This document shows positions 45,476 to 55,398 of a stretch of DNA of 64,000 nucleotides, piece by piece. Under the pieces are notes generated by a model. That model made no database searches. It had not been told where the DNA came from and was given only the letters and a program-made list of their open reading frames with translations. Both the position numbers and the translations under genes were made by a program. Source of the stretch: Streptomyces sp. KL109B (GTDB lineage Bacteria; Actinomycetota; Actinomycetes; Streptomycetales; Streptomycetaceae); NCBI RefSeq assembly GCF_030766935.1, contig NZ_JASERL010000002.1, positions 868,001-932,000 of the forward strand, written 5' to 3'. Every line of letters starts with the position of its first letter. Position 1 is the first letter of the stretch.

Positions 45476-46984
45476 TCATTCTCCTGCTCCGCCGTGCATG
45501 CTCTGCACCGGGTCGGCCTTCAGCTCGTCGAGCGCGCCGCTGTCGCCGCGGAGCGTGTCCACGGCGGCGTACGCGCTGGCGATGCACGCCGGGATGCCGA
45601 CGCCGTCGTACGCGGCTCCGCACACGGCGAGGCCGGGGATCTGGGCGATGTGCCCGCGGATCCGGTCGACGCGGGCGGCGTGCCCGACGGGGTACTGGGG
45701 CAGCCCGTCCTTCCAGCGCGTGACGTGCGCGTCGACGGGCGCGGCGTTCAGTCCGGTGGCCTCGCGCAGGTCCTGGCGGGAGAGGTCGACGAGGTCGTTG
45801 TCGTCGCGGGCGAGGTCCTTCTCGTCGCCGTACCGGCCGACGGAGGTGCGCACGACCATCAGCTCCGGGTTCTGCTCGGCGATCCAGCCCCACTTGCGGG
45901 AGGCGAAGGTGGCGGCCTTGATGGTGTGGCCGTCGACCGGTGGGACGAGGAAGCCGCTGCCGTCGGGGAGGTCCGCCTCCGATGCCCGGAACGCCATCGT
46001 GATCAGCGCCATGGAGGCGTACTCGATGCGGCGCAGTTCCTGGGAGGCCATCGGGGACGCGGTGCGCAGCAGACTCGCGGCGGCGCGGGCGGGGAGCGCG
46101 ACGACGACCTGGTCGGCCTCGAAGGTGCGGCCCGACTCGGTGCCGAGGCGCCACTGGGCGGCGCCCTCGGTGTGGCCGCGCATGGTGAGGGAGGTGGCGC
46201 GCTCGCCGAGCAGGATCTCGCCGCCCTTGGCGCGCACGGCGTCGGCGACCGCCCCCGGCAACGTACCGATGCCGCCCTCGATGCCCATGAAGACGGGCCC
46301 GACCTGCTGGTTGGCGGCGGCCCGCTCCTGGATGGCGCGGACGGCCTCCGTCAGCGAGACGTGCTTCGCCGCCTCGTCGAACAGCTGCGGCACGGCGCTG
46401 CGCATGGAGATGAGGTTGGCGTCGCCCGCGTAGACGCCGCCGAGGAGCGGTTCGACGAGCCGGTCGACGACCTCGCGGCCGAGGCGCGCGGTGACGTACT
46501 TGCCGACGGCGACGTCCTCGCCGAGGTGGGTGGGCGGCAGGTGGTCGTCCCGGCGGATGCGGCGCAGGCCCTCGTCGGACAGCACCCCTGCGAGCGCGTC
46601 GGCGGTGCCGGGCACGCCCATGACGTGGCCCTTCGGCATGGGGCGCAGGGCGCCGCGGGTCCAGATCGAGGCGGTCGCCGTGGACGGCGGCTGCAAGCGG
46701 TCTCCGAGGCCCACCTCGCGGGCGAGGCCGACCGCTTCGGGGCGGCGGGCCAGCATCGACTCGGCGCCCAGGTCGACGCGCGCCCCGGCGATCTCGCCCG
46801 CGCGCAGTTTGCCGCCGAGCCGTTCGTCGGCCTCCAGGACGGTCACCTGAACCCGCTCGCCCCCGTCGAGCAGCCGGTGGGCGGCCGCGAGGCCGGCGAT
46901 CCCGCCGCCGACGACAAGGACCTTCCTGTCCCGATGGCCTCGCCGGTCCCGGCCCGTTTTCGTCACAGTGTCCGCTTCACGCAT
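45476..46984 (-). CDS. hemY: Coproporphyrinogen III oxidase HemY (CgoX)
   Basis: 502 residues. FAD enzyme of the HemG/HemY family that oxidises coproporphyrinogen III in organisms using HemQ. Dinucleotide-binding [21 protein letters not shown], then [14 protein letters not shown], later [34 protein letters not shown], and the C-terminal FAD segment [28 protein letters not shown] at 46984. Precedes hemQ directly. Confidence 0.93.
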   Translation of the reverse strand: MREADTVTKTGRDRRGHRDRKVLVVGGGIAGLAAAHRLLDGGERVQVTVLEADERLGGKLRAGEIAGARVDLGAESMLARRPEAVGLAREVGLGDRLQPPSTATASIWTRGALRPMPKGHVMGVPGTADALAGVLSDEGLRRIRRDDHLPPTHLGEDVAVGKYVTARLGREVVDRLVEPLLGGVYAGDANLISMRSAVPQLFDEAAKHVSLTEAVRAIQERAAANQQVGPVFMGIEGGIGTLPGAVADAVRAKGGEILLGERATSLTMRGHTEGAAQWRLGTESGRTFEADQVVVALPARAAASLLRTASPMASQELRRIEYASMALITMAFRASEADLPDGSGFLVPPVDGHTIKAATFASRKWGWIAEQNPELMVVRTSVGRYGDEKDLARDDNDLVDLSRQDLREATGLNAAPVDAHVTRWKDGLPQYPVGHAARVDRIRGHIAQIPGLAVCGAAYDGVGIPACIASAYAAVDTLRGDSGALDELKADPVQSMHGGAGE

Positions 46985-47157
46985 ACCCCCACTTTGTCAG
47001 AACGTCAGCGCCAGATTGACGCGCGCGGGCGCGTGTGGGCGGGTGTGTGCGTGTCCCGACCGTGACCGCTTCGGAACCGCCCGGCAACCACCGTCCCGGA
47101 CGGCCCGCACGTCGAAGGGACGTCCGACGACCGCCACGACCTTCGGGGGTTACACCG

Positions 47158-48111
47158 ATGCGCCCCACGCACTCCGTACACCACACACGCGCCCTGCTCC
47201 TCGCGGCGCTGTTCGCGCTGGCACTCGCGCTGACCGGCTGTTCGGGGGCGGGCGGCGGATCCGACAAGAGCGCCGCCAAGGGCGCCGCGGACCAGAGCCA
47301 GGGCCTCGCCGCCGGCGGCAAGTCCGACTCCTCCAAGCAGCAGCCCAAGAAGCCCTCGAAGGTCACCGGCGTCCACATCATCCGCACCGCCCACCTCTCC
47401 GTACGCGTCAAGGACGTCCCGGACGCGCTCGACAAGGCGCGCACCACCGCCGAGAACGCGGGCGGCATGGTCGGCGACGAGACCACGGACCGCGACGGCC
47501 ACGGCCACGAGCGCACCCGCGTCACCCTGCGTGTCCCGCAGGACTCGTACGAGGAGGTCCTCGACGAACTCGCGGGCAGCGGTCGGCTCCTGGAGCGGAA
47601 CACGACGGCGAAGGACGTCACGGACCAGGTCGTCGACGTCGACAGCCGCATCAAGTCGCAGCGGGCGAGCGTGGCACGCGTACGCGAACTCATGGACCGG
47701 GCAACGAAGTTGAGCGACGTGGTGACCCTGGAGGGTGAGCTGAGTACGCGTCAGGCGGAGCTGGAGTCGCTGCTGGCGCGCCAGGACTCCCTGAAGGACC
47801 GCACGACCCTGGCCACCATCACCCTCCGCCTCACCGAGTCCTCATCGACCGGCACGGAAGACGACGACCCCGGCCTCCTCGACGCCCTCTCGGGCGGCTG
47901 GAACGCCTTCGCCACGGCATTCAAGTGGCTCGGCATCACCCTCGCCGCCATCCTCCCGTTCGCGGCACTGCTGGCACTGGTGCTGTTCCTTGTCATGCGC
48001 TTTGTACGCCCCCGCGCCCGGCAAACAACCGACGAGCGCCCCCCGTCCCATTCAAGCTCCGGGGCGACTGACGAGCGAGACCCGGCCAATTCAAGCCCCT
48101 CCGGCGATTGA
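47158..48111 (+). CDS. DUF4349 lipoprotein
   Basis: 317 residues from ATG at 47158. Lipobox LALTGCSG, Ala/Ser/Lys linker, beta-rich DUF4349 region (IIRTAHLSVRVKDVPDALDKARTTAENAGGMVGDETT; RVTLRVPQDSYEEVLDELAGSGRLLERNTTAKDVTDQVVDVDSRIKSQRASV), coiled coil (~185-225), then a C-terminal membrane helix (WLGITLAAILPFAALLALVLFLVMRFV). The last ~20 residues (SSSGATDERDPANSSPSGD) and the stop codon come from two copies of the palindromic repeat. Confidence 0.85.
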   Translation: MRPTHSVHHTRALLLAALFALALALTGCSGAGGGSDKSAAKGAADQSQGLAAGGKSDSSKQQPKKPSKVTGVHIIRTAHLSVRVKDVPDALDKARTTAENAGGMVGDETTDRDGHGHERTRVTLRVPQDSYEEVLDELAGSGRLLERNTTAKDVTDQVVDVDSRIKSQRASVARVRELMDRATKLSDVVTLEGELSTRQAELESLLARQDSLKDRTTLATITLRLTESSSTGTEDDDPGLLDALSGGWNAFATAFKWLGITLAAILPFAALLALVLFLVMRFVRPRARQTTDERPPSHSSSGATDERDPANSSPSGD

Positions 48112-48143
48112 GGAGCGGGGGCCGGGGCAGCGCCCCGAGTCGT
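48090..48143. repeat. Palindromic repeat overlapping a gene 3' end
   Basis: TTCAAGCCCCTCCGGCGATT with its partner hairpin ending GCGCCCCGAG at 48141. A degenerate second copy lies upstream at ~48050-48078. The repeat supplies the TGA stop of the DUF4349 gene and ends 23 bp before the next start codon. Confidence 0.85.
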
Positions 48144-48165
48144 CAACCACGGGTAGCGTGAACGA

Positions 48166-49572
48166 ATGAGCACCGAGAACGCCAAGCGCGAGCGCCTCGT
48201 GGTGATCGGCGCCGACGCCACCGGCATGTCCGCCGCCTCCCAGGCCCGCCGCCTGCAAGGCCCCGCCGACCTGGAGATCATCGCCTTCGAACGCGGGAAC
48301 TTCACCTCGTACTCGGCCTGCGGCATCCCGTACTGGGTCGGCGGCCAGGTCACGGAGCGCGACGCGCTGATCGCCCGCACCCCGGAGGAGCACCGCGCCC
48401 GCGACATCGACCTCCGTACCCGCACCGAGGTCACGGAGATCGACGTCGCGGGGCGCCGGGTACGCTCCCGCGAGCTCGACGGCGGGGGCGAGTCCTGGAC
48501 CTCGTACGACAGACTCGTGATCGCGACCGGCGCCCGCCCCGTCCGCCCCGAACTCCCCGGCATCGACGCCCCCGGCGTGCACGGCGTGCAGACACTCGAC
48601 GACGGGCAGGCCCTGCTGGACACGCTCCGGGCCACCGAGGGGCGGCGCGCCGTGGTCGTCGGCGCCGGGTACATCGGCGTGGAGATGGCGGAGGCGCTGA
48701 TCAACCGCGGGTACGAGGTGACGGTCGTGAACCGCGGCGCCGAACCGATGTCGACGCTCGACGCGGACATGGGGCGGCTCGTGCACGAGGCGATGACCGG
48801 CATGGGCATCACGATGGTCGACGACGCCGAGGTCACGAAGATCCTCACCGGGGACGACGGGCGGGCCCGCGCGGTGGCCACGGAGAACGCCGAATTCCCG
48901 GCGGACGTCGTGGTGTTGGGCATCGGGGTGCGCCCGGAGACGACCCTCGCGCGGGCGGCAGGGCTGCCGCTCGGCGCGTCCGGCGGACTGCTCACGGACC
49001 GGGCGATGCGGGTGCGCGGGTACGAGGACATCTGGGCGGGCGGCGACTGCGTGGAGGTCCTGGACCTGGTGTCCGGCGCCGAACGCCACATCGCCCTCGG
49101 CACCCACGCCAACAAGCACGGCCAGGTCATCGGCTCGAACGTCGGCGGGGGCTACGCCACCTTCCCCGGCGTCGTCGGTACGGCCGTCAGCAAGGTGTGC
49201 GACCTGGAGATCGCGCGTACGGGGCTGCGCGAGAAGGACGCGCGGCGGGCGGGCCTCCAGTACGTGACCGTCACCATCGAGTCGACCAGCAGGGCGGGTT
49301 ACTACCCAGGGGCGGCGATGATGACGGTGAAGATGCTGGCCGAGCGGCGGACCGGGCGGCTGCTCGGCGTGCAGATCGTGGGGCGGGAGGGGGCGGCGAA
49401 GCGGGTCGATGTGGCGGCGGTTGCGCTCACCGCGGGGATGACGGTCGAGCAGATGACGGCCCTCGACCTCGGCTACGCGCCACCGTTCTCCCCCGTGTGG
49501 GACCCGGTCCTGGTAGCGGCCCGCAAGGCGGTCCGGGCCCTCACCTCAAACTCCTCCGACGCTTCCTCTTAA
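48166..49572 (+). CDS. CoA-disulfide reductase-like FAD/NAD(P)H oxidoreductase
   Basis: 468 residues. Pyridine-nucleotide-disulfide fold: FAD motif LVVIGADATGMSAASQARR, single redox Cys52 in TSYSACGIPYW (as in CoA-disulfide reductase and NADH oxidase), NAD motif AVVVGAGYIGVEMAEALINRG, second FAD motif EDIWAGGDCVEV and C-terminal dimer domain. Probably handles low-molecular-weight disulfides or NADH oxidation. Its final codons and TAA lie in a short tandem array. Confidence 0.88.
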   Translation: MSTENAKRERLVVIGADATGMSAASQARRLQGPADLEIIAFERGNFTSYSACGIPYWVGGQVTERDALIARTPEEHRARDIDLRTRTEVTEIDVAGRRVRSRELDGGGESWTSYDRLVIATGARPVRPELPGIDAPGVHGVQTLDDGQALLDTLRATEGRRAVVVGAGYIGVEMAEALINRGYEVTVVNRGAEPMSTLDADMGRLVHEAMTGMGITMVDDAEVTKILTGDDGRARAVATENAEFPADVVVLGIGVRPETTLARAAGLPLGASGGLLTDRAMRVRGYEDIWAGGDCVEVLDLVSGAERHIALGTHANKHGQVIGSNVGGGYATFPGVVGTAVSKVCDLEIARTGLREKDARRAGLQYVTVTIESTSRAGYYPGAAMMTVKMLAERRTGRLLGVQIVGREGAAKRVDVAAVALTAGMTVEQMTALDLGYAPPFSPVWDPVLVAARKAVRALTSNSSDASS

Positions 49573-49712
49573 GCCCCGGCGGCGCTTCCTTTTAAGCCCC
49601 TCCGGCGCTTCCTTTTAAGCCCCTCCGGCGATTGAGGAGCGGGGTCCGGGGCAGAGCCCCGAGACCTCAGCCACGGGAGCCGCCTGCTCAATCGCCGCAG
49701 GGGCTTGAATGA
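49561..49712. repeat. Tandem and palindromic repeats at a convergent gene junction
   Basis: Three units of CGCTTCCTTTTAAGCCCC type (49564, 49586, 49607) lead into a full palindromic repeat (49615-49662), then an inverted copy (CTGCTCAATCGCCGCAGG, ~49685-49708). The first unit holds the stop of the flavoprotein gene; the inverted copy holds the stop of rpiB. Confidence 0.82.
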
Positions 49713-50173
49713 GGCTCCGCCTCATAACGGTTGAGCACCGCCACCTTCTCCGCCGACGAACTCCCCGGGTCGAAGCGATGCTCGAGCCACTCGGACGCGA
49801 GCTTACGGGCGAGTTCGAGCCCCACCACCCGCTGCCCCATGCACAACACCTGCGCGTTGTTGCTCTTGACCGACCGCTCCACGGAGTACGCGTCGTGCGC
49901 GGTCACCGCACGGATCCCCGGCACCTTGTTCGCCGAGATCGCCACACCGAGCCCCGTGCCGCAGACGAGCAGCGCACGGTCGGCGCGGCCCTCGGCGACG
50001 AGGCGCGCGGCGGACACCCCGATGTGCGGGTACGCGGTCGTGCCGTCGGCGGCCACCCCGACGTCGATCACCTCGGCCACCCGCTCGTCGGCCTCGAAGT
50101 CCGCCTTGATGCGTTCCTTGTACTCGAATCCGGCGTCGTCACAGCCGACGACGAGACGCAGCCGGTCCGTCAT
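49688..50173 (-). CDS. rpiB: RpiB-family sugar-phosphate isomerase
   Basis: 161 residues from ATG at 50173. RpiB/LacAB fold: [82 protein letters not shown] with Cys and His catalytic residues. In this operon the likely substrate is D-erythrulose 4-phosphate (to D-erythrose 4-phosphate) rather than ribose 5-phosphate. ATGA overlap with the kinase gene. The C-terminal SSPCGD and stop derive from the palindromic repeat. Confidence 0.88.
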   Translation of the reverse strand: MTDRLRLVVGCDDAGFEYKERIKADFEADERVAEVIDVGVAADGTTAYPHIGVSAARLVAEGRADRALLVCGTGLGVAISANKVPGIRAVTAHDAYSVERSVKSNNAQVLCMGQRVVGLELARKLASEWLEHRFDPGSSSAEKVAVLNRYEAEPHSSPCGD

Positions 50174-51903
50174 GCCGTTGCCACTCCTTCTGCTTGCTTG
50201 TGTTCGTTCGACGCGGCGCCGAGCGCGGTCACGATCAGGGCCAGCGAGGTCGCGCCCGCGTCCGGGGTGCCGACGCTGCGGTCCGCGAGCGGCCGGGCCC
50301 GGCCGATCTTGGGACGCAGGTCCTTCGTCGCCTCGGCGGCCCGCGTCGCCGCCTCGGCCGCCGAGCGCCACGCCTCGGCGGGTTCGGTGCCTGCCTCCGT
50401 GGCGCGTTGCAGCGTGTCGGCGAACGGGAGGAGCGCGTCGAGCATCGTCTTGTCGCCCGGCGCCGCCCGCCCGAGGTCGCCTATCGCGTCGGCGAACGCC
50501 CGTACTCCGGTGGCGAGTTCCGCGGCGCCGAACTCCTCGGCGCCGTCGTCGAGCGACCGCCCGAACGCCTCCAGCGCCGCTCCCCAGAGCACGCCCGATG
50601 TGCCGCCCGCGTACTCGGCCCAGGACTGGCCCGCCTGCCGCAGCAGCCATCCGGGGCCCGCGTCGCGGCTCGTTTCCTCGGCGCGTTCGGCGGCGTACCG
50701 GGCGCCGCGGACCATGCCGCGGCCGTGGTCCCCGTCTCCGGCGACGGCGTCGATGCGGCCCAGCTCGTCCTCGTGGTCGACCATCGTGCGGTGCACGGTC
50801 GCGAGAGCCGCGCGCACGCCGTCCGCCAACTCCCGTGCGGCCGGGGACGATTGAGGGATGTCGGCGGCAACCGCCGCACCTCCCTCGCCGCCCGCGGCCC
50901 GCAGCCCCGACAGCGGTGCGCGCGCCTTGCGGTAGGCCGGGGTGTAGGCGTCGGCGCGCCAGCGCGGCTCCAACTCCTCGTCGAGCCACATCAGCGTCAG
51001 GGAACAGCCGCCCATGTCGAGGCTGGTCACCAGCTCCCCCACCTCGGGGTCGACGATCTCGACGCCGCGCTCGCGCAGCCGCGCGGACACCCGGCCCCAC
51101 AGCAGGAACAGCTCCTCGTACTTGGTGGCGCCGAGCCCGTTGAGGATCGCGCCGACCCGCTGCCCCGAACCGGCGGGCGCCTCCTGGAGGATCCGCTCCA
51201 CCAGGAGCGCCGCCAGTTCGTCGGCCTTCAGCATCGGTACGTCCTCGATGCCGGGCTCGCCGTGGATGCCGAGGCCGAGGCCCAAGTGCCCCTCGGGGAC
51301 CTGGAACAGCGGCTCCCCCGCCCCCGGCAACGTACAGCCGGAGAAGGCGACGCCGAGGCTGCGGGTCGCGGCGTTGGCGGCGCGGCCGAGGCGTTCCACC
51401 TCGTCGAGGTCGAGGCCCTCGGCGGCGGCCGCGCCCATCACCTTGAAGACCGTGAAGTCGCCCGCGATGCCGCGGCGCTTGCCCTCCTCCTCGGCAGACG
51501 CCACGTCGTCGGTGACGATCACGACGCGGGTGTCGATCCCCTCGGCGCACAGCCGGTCCGCGGCGATCTGGAAGTTCAGCACGTCCCCGGCGTAGTTGCC
51601 GAAGCTGAGGACGACGCCTCTGCCCTGGTCGGCGGCCTTCGCCACGGAGTAGACCTGGGCGGCGGAGGGTGAGGTGAAGATGTTGCCGACCACGGCGCCC
51701 GCGGCCATGCCGGGTCCGACCGTTCCGCAGAAGGCCGGGTAGTGGCCGGAGCCGCCGCCGATGACGACGGCCACCTCCGGCCGCTCCCCGCGGTGCGCGA
51801 CCACGCCTCCCGGGACGCCGCGCAACCGGTCGGCGTACAGGTCGAGGAATCCGGCCAGTTGGTCCTCGGCGAAGGTCGCCGGGTCGTCGAAGATTCGGGT
51901 CAC
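50170..51903 (-). CDS. DhaK-DhaL fused keto-sugar kinase
   Basis: 577 residues from GTG at 51903, with GGGAGG upstream. Residues ~1-330 are DhaK ([35 protein letters not shown]; covalent-substrate His in GLGIHGEPG), residues ~380-577 DhaL ([11 protein letters not shown]g-ATP site, GGTSGVLWG). ATP-dependent kinase of dihydroxyacetone or, in mycobacterial relatives (LerK/DerK), erythrulose. Neighbouring polyol dehydrogenase and isomerase favour erythrulose. Confidence 0.88.
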   Translation of the reverse strand: MTRIFDDPATFAEDQLAGFLDLYADRLRGVPGGVVAHRGERPEVAVVIGGGSGHYPAFCGTVGPGMAAGAVVGNIFTSPSAAQVYSVAKAADQGRGVVLSFGNYAGDVLNFQIAADRLCAEGIDTRVVIVTDDVASAEEEGKRRGIAGDFTVFKVMGAAAAEGLDLDEVERLGRAANAATRSLGVAFSGCTLPGAGEPLFQVPEGHLGLGLGIHGEPGIEDVPMLKADELAALLVERILQEAPAGSGQRVGAILNGLGATKYEELFLLWGRVSARLRERGVEIVDPEVGELVTSLDMGGCSLTLMWLDEELEPRWRADAYTPAYRKARAPLSGLRAAGGEGGAAVAADIPQSSPAARELADGVRAALATVHRTMVDHEDELGRIDAVAGDGDHGRGMVRGARYAAERAEETSRDAGPGWLLRQAGQSWAEYAGGTSGVLWGAALEAFGRSLDDGAEEFGAAELATGVRAFADAIGDLGRAAPGDKTMLDALLPFADTLQRATEAGTEPAEAWRSAAEAATRAAEATKDLRPKIGRARPLADRSVGTPDAGATSLALIVTALGAASNEHKQAEGVATA

Positions 51904-51962
51904 GGGGGAACCTCCCAAAACAACAGCGGTACGTGCGTGTGTCCCTGCGGCCGTACGTGCTC

Positions 51963-53279
51963 TCAGCGCGCCGCGACCGGCGCCCCGGCCTGTTCCTCCT
52001 GCGAACCGGTGTCGCTCTGCCGCACGTTGAGGAACGAGACCATCACGAAGGCCGCTCCGTAGAGCACGACGAACGCCCACACCACTCCGGCGTTGCCGAG
52101 GCCGACCGAGAGCACGACGGTGACGACCGCCGAGCCGAGGAACGAGGCGCCGCCCGCCGCCGTGGTGTACATGGCCATGGCCGCGCCCTTGAACTCGGCC
52201 GGGACCAGCGCCGGCATGATCGCGCCCATCGGCACGAACCCGGCGAGCAGGCAGCCGAACACACAGCCCGCCACGACCGACACCCAGAAGCCCCAGGTGG
52301 ACCCGGCGGGCACGAGCTGCGGCACGTACCACCAGGCGAGCAGCCCGACGGAGGAGCCGAACACGCCGAACCACTGCACGGTGCGGCGCCAGCCCCAGCG
52401 GTCGCCGATGACGCCGAAGAGGGCGTTGACGAGGATGTTCGTCGCGTAGACGAGGACGGTCATGGTGAGCCAGCGGCTCTGTCCCCAGCCCCGGTCGTCG
52501 GCGATGACGCCGGGCAGGATGATGAACATGCCGTACTGGGGCGCGGTGTTGATGAGCCGCACCAGGAAGCCCATGAGCACCTTCGGCTGACGTGCCGTCA
52601 GTCGGATGCCCGCGGACATGACTTCGAACGAGGACTTGTCGGCGGGGGCCACCCGGCCGTTGCCGTGCGGGTCCTTGACGGCGAACCGGGCGATCAGGAA
52701 GCCGATGATCACGAGGGCCGTGGAGGCCGCCATGGCGCCGGTCTCGCCGCCGGTGGAGCCGCCGAACGCGGGGATCATGCCGAGGGCGAAGAGGGAGCCC
52801 AGCGTGGGCAGTCCGCCGGTGAACATGACGTAGAACCAGCCGACGGCCGCGCCGTTGCGCTCCTTCGGCGTCACGAGGTTCACCCACACCAGGAAGGCGA
52901 AGGCGAACAGCGGGTAGCCGAAGCCGCGCAGGAAGTACGTCAGGAAGACCATGGGCATGCTGCCCGCGGCGAGGCCCGCCAGGAACAGCAGCTCGAAGAC
53001 GACCCAGACGACGGTGCCGAGCAGCATGACGCGGCGCGGGCCCCACAGGTCGGTCAGGGCGCCGGACAGATAGCTGCCGACCAGCACGGACACGCCGTAC
53101 ATGGAGATGATGGTGCTGGCCGTGGCGGTGCTGCTGCCGAGCACGTGCTCGATGTGCGGGGCGATGAAGTTGGACTCGGTGCCGTTGCCGGTCATGAAGA
53201 CCAGGACGGCGAGGAAGCCCCAGCGCAGCGAGTGGGGTATGCCCATGCGGTCGAGCTTGGTCTCGGTCGCCGTGGTCAT
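51963..53279 (-). CDS. MFS permease, probable polyol uptake
   Basis: 438 residues, 12 predicted membrane helices. Opens [36 protein letters not shown] and has the motif-A-like loop [17 protein letters not shown] after TM2. Its ATG overlaps the dehydrogenase stop (ATGA) and the kinase gene follows 59 bp later, so it is probably the importer for the operon's tetritol substrate. Confidence 0.87.
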   Translation of the reverse strand: MTTATETKLDRMGIPHSLRWGFLAVLVFMTGNGTESNFIAPHIEHVLGSSTATASTIISMYGVSVLVGSYLSGALTDLWGPRRVMLLGTVVWVVFELLFLAGLAAGSMPMVFLTYFLRGFGYPLFAFAFLVWVNLVTPKERNGAAVGWFYVMFTGGLPTLGSLFALGMIPAFGGSTGGETGAMAASTALVIIGFLIARFAVKDPHGNGRVAPADKSSFEVMSAGIRLTARQPKVLMGFLVRLINTAPQYGMFIILPGVIADDRGWGQSRWLTMTVLVYATNILVNALFGVIGDRWGWRRTVQWFGVFGSSVGLLAWWYVPQLVPAGSTWGFWVSVVAGCVFGCLLAGFVPMGAIMPALVPAEFKGAAMAMYTTAAGGASFLGSAVVTVVLSVGLGNAGVVWAFVVLYGAAFVMVSFLNVRQSDTGSQEEQAGAPVAAR

Positions 53280-54391
53280 GCGACCACCGCGTCGGCGTCG
53301 GCCTCGGCGTTCGGCAGGATGGACACCTTCACGGACGCGCCCGAGGTGTCGGCGACCAGGTCGAGCGCCTTCTGGAAGTCGCGCAGGCCGAACTGGTGGG
53401 TGCAGATCTCCTCGACCGGCACCTTGCCCTCTTCGAGGAGGCGGATCGCGGCAGGCCAGCAGTGCGGGCCCAAGTGGGCGCCCCGTACGTCGAGTTCCTT
53501 GTCGTCGGAGATGATCGACCAGTCGACCGTGACGTCCGAGCCGAACACCGAGTACTCGACGTACGTGCCGAGCTTGCGCAGCAGGTTGAGGCCCTGCGCG
53601 ACGGCGGGCGTGGCGCCGGTGCCTTCGAGGTACACGTCGGCGCCGTAGCCGCCGGTCAACTCCTTGACGCGGGCGACGACGTCCTCCTTGCCGGGGTTGA
53701 GGACGATGTCGGCGCCGGTGCGGCGGCCCAGTTCGAGCTTGTTGTCGTCCAGGTCAAGCGCGATGATCTTCAGCGGGTTCTTCTGCCGGGCGCCCGCGAT
53801 GAGGCCGAGCCCGATGGGCCCGCAGCCGGCGACCACGACGACGTCCTCGAAGTGGATGTCGGCGCGCTCCACGGCGTGCAGGGCGCAGGACAGCGGCTCC
53901 GCGTACGCGGCGTGGTGCGGCTTGAGGTCGTGCGAGACCTTGTGGGCGCGGGCGTTCGGCGGCACCACCATGTACTGCGCCATGGCGCCGTGGTGGTTGC
54001 GGAAGCCGAACATGTCGTGCGGGCCGCACATCCAGTACTGGCCGCGCCGGCAGTACCGGCACTCCTCGCAGGGCACGATCTGCTCGCAGGCGATGCGGTC
54101 GCCGACGCTCACCTCGTGGGACGCCAGCGCGGCGTCGTCACCGCCGACGACGACGCCGACGAACTCGTGACCGGGGATGATGCCGCGCTGCGCCCAGGCG
54201 GGCCGGTTCTCGTCGCCCCAGAACTTGGGAGCGCCGTGGTAGCACTTCAGGTCGCTCGCGCAGACCCCCACCGCTTCGGTCCGCAACAGGAGTTCGCCCT
54301 TGCCGGGAGTGGGGACGTCCACTTCCTCGAGGCGGTAGTCCTCGGGCCCGTGGACGACCACGGCCTGCATTCGCTTCGGCACACTGATCAC
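53276..54391 (-). CDS. Zinc alcohol dehydrogenase, erythritol/L-threitol type
   Basis: 371 residues from GTG at 54391 (GGAGG 5 nt upstream). Medium-chain dehydrogenase: catalytic zinc region VGVCASDLKCYHGAPKFWGDENRPAW and GHEFVGVVVG, structural zinc CEQIVPCEECRYCRRGQYWMCGPHDM, NAD motif VVVVAGCGPIGLGLIAGA, and DVYLEGTG. KCYHGAPKFWGDENRPAW and DVTVDWSIISDDKELDVRGAHLGPHCWPAA are, from memory, very close to EltD of Mycobacterium smegmatis, which oxidises erythritol and L-threitol to erythrulose. First structural gene of the operon. Confidence 0.85.
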   Translation of the reverse strand: MISVPKRMQAVVVHGPEDYRLEEVDVPTPGKGELLLRTEAVGVCASDLKCYHGAPKFWGDENRPAWAQRGIIPGHEFVGVVVGGDDAALASHEVSVGDRIACEQIVPCEECRYCRRGQYWMCGPHDMFGFRNHHGAMAQYMVVPPNARAHKVSHDLKPHHAAYAEPLSCALHAVERADIHFEDVVVVAGCGPIGLGLIAGARQKNPLKIIALDLDDNKLELGRRTGADIVLNPGKEDVVARVKELTGGYGADVYLEGTGATPAVAQGLNLLRKLGTYVEYSVFGSDVTVDWSIISDDKELDVRGAHLGPHCWPAAIRLLEEGKVPVEEICTHQFGLRDFQKALDLVADTSGASVKVSILPNAEADADAVVA

Positions 54392-54426
54392 TACTACCTC
54401 CGTTGGCAGTCGGCTCTTGCGCGGAT

Positions 54427-54505
54427 GGGGATGCGTTGGGGGTGTTGAGGGGGGGGGTGGCACGGTGGGGGGGCACGGTGGGGGGGTGGCACGTGTGGGG
54501 TGGGG
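54427..54505 (+). promoter_or_regulatory. G-rich tract upstream of the polyol operon
   Basis: Plus-strand runs G5 (54438), G9 (54449), G7 (54467) and G7 (54480), with shorter runs on either side, fill the DeoR-to-dehydrogenase gap. This is the template strand for the operon; it could form a G-quadruplex and the homopolymers may vary in length. Confidence 0.7.
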
Positions 54506-54513
54506 CGCCAGGG

Positions 54514-55329
54514 TCAGGAGGAGGCTTGTAGGGCGGCGACCTGCACGCTGACGCCGTCGTCGCGCAGCTCCTCCAACTCGGCCCGGGATATCCGGTCGTC
54601 GACGATCACGAGATCGAAGTCCGACAGCGGGGCGACCCGGTGCAGCGCCCGTTTCTGGAACTTGGTGTGGTCGACCAGCAGGATCCTGCGCTGGGCGGCC
54701 TCCAGGAGGGCCCGCTTGACGAGGATCGCCTCCTGCGACTGGTGGTAGCAGTAACCGTCCGTGACCGCCGACGTCGAGATGAACACGGTGTCGGCGTGCA
54801 GCGGCTTGATGTGGTCGCAGGTCGCCATGCCCTGGAAGGCGTCGTAGTGCGGGTCGTAACTGCCGCCCAGCGAGATCAGCTCGATGCCGGTCCGGCCCGC
54901 CAGCGCGTTGACGATGGCGAGGAAGTTGCTGATGACGGTGAGCGGGCCGCTCTCCGGGAGCGCCCGGGCGAGGGCGAGGGACGTGGTGCTGTCGTCCAGC
55001 AGGATCGCCTGCCCCCGGTCGATGTGCTCAAGGGCCGCGGTCGCCAACGCCTTCTTGGCGTCGCCCTGTTGGGTCTCCCGGTACCGGACGTTGCTCTCGA
55101 AGAGCACGGACTGCTGCGCCGTGGCCGCCCCGCGGGTCTTGCGGAGCCAGCCCTCCTCGGCGAGGCGGTCCAGGTCGCGGTGGATCGTCATCACGCTGAC
55201 CCCGAGCTCCCGCGCCAGATCCTCGATCCGGGCCGAACCCAGTTCGAGCACCCGGTCGCGGATGCGCTCCTGGCGCGCCTGCGGACTCAGCGACTCTGCT
55301 GTTCCGCCGGGGAGTTCGTCGGGGCTCAC
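54514..55329 (-). CDS. DeoR family transcriptional regulator
   Basis: 271 residues from GTG at 55329, preceded by GGAAGGAAG. N-terminal DeoR helix-turn-helix (RQERIRDRVLELGSARIEDLARELGVSVMTIHRDLDRLAEEGWLRKTRGGA-like), then the sugar-phosphate isomerase-like sensor (ILLDDSTTSLALARALPE, VISNFLAIVNALAGRTGIELISLGGSYDPHYDAFQG). Expected to repress the downstream dehydrogenase-permease-kinase-isomerase genes and to respond to a phosphorylated intermediate such as erythrulose phosphate. Confidence 0.9.
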   Translation of the reverse strand: MSPDELPGGTAESLSPQARQERIRDRVLELGSARIEDLARELGVSVMTIHRDLDRLAEEGWLRKTRGAATAQQSVLFESNVRYRETQQGDAKKALATAALEHIDRGQAILLDDSTTSLALARALPESGPLTVISNFLAIVNALAGRTGIELISLGGSYDPHYDAFQGMATCDHIKPLHADTVFISTSAVTDGYCYHQSQEAILVKRALLEAAQRRILLVDHTKFQKRALHRVAPLSDFDLVIVDDRISRAELEELRDDGVSVQVAALQASS

Positions 55330-55383
55330 AGTGCTTCCTTCCTGACCACTGAGCGTCAAGCTAACAGCGAACCCATCAAACAC

Positions 55384-55398
55384 AACACCCCTCGTGTT
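55384..55398. promoter_or_regulatory. Small inverted repeat upstream of the DeoR gene
   Basis: AACAC-CCCTC-GTGTT, within an AT-richer patch overlapping the LysR stop codon. A possible DeoR auto-operator. Confidence 0.35.
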
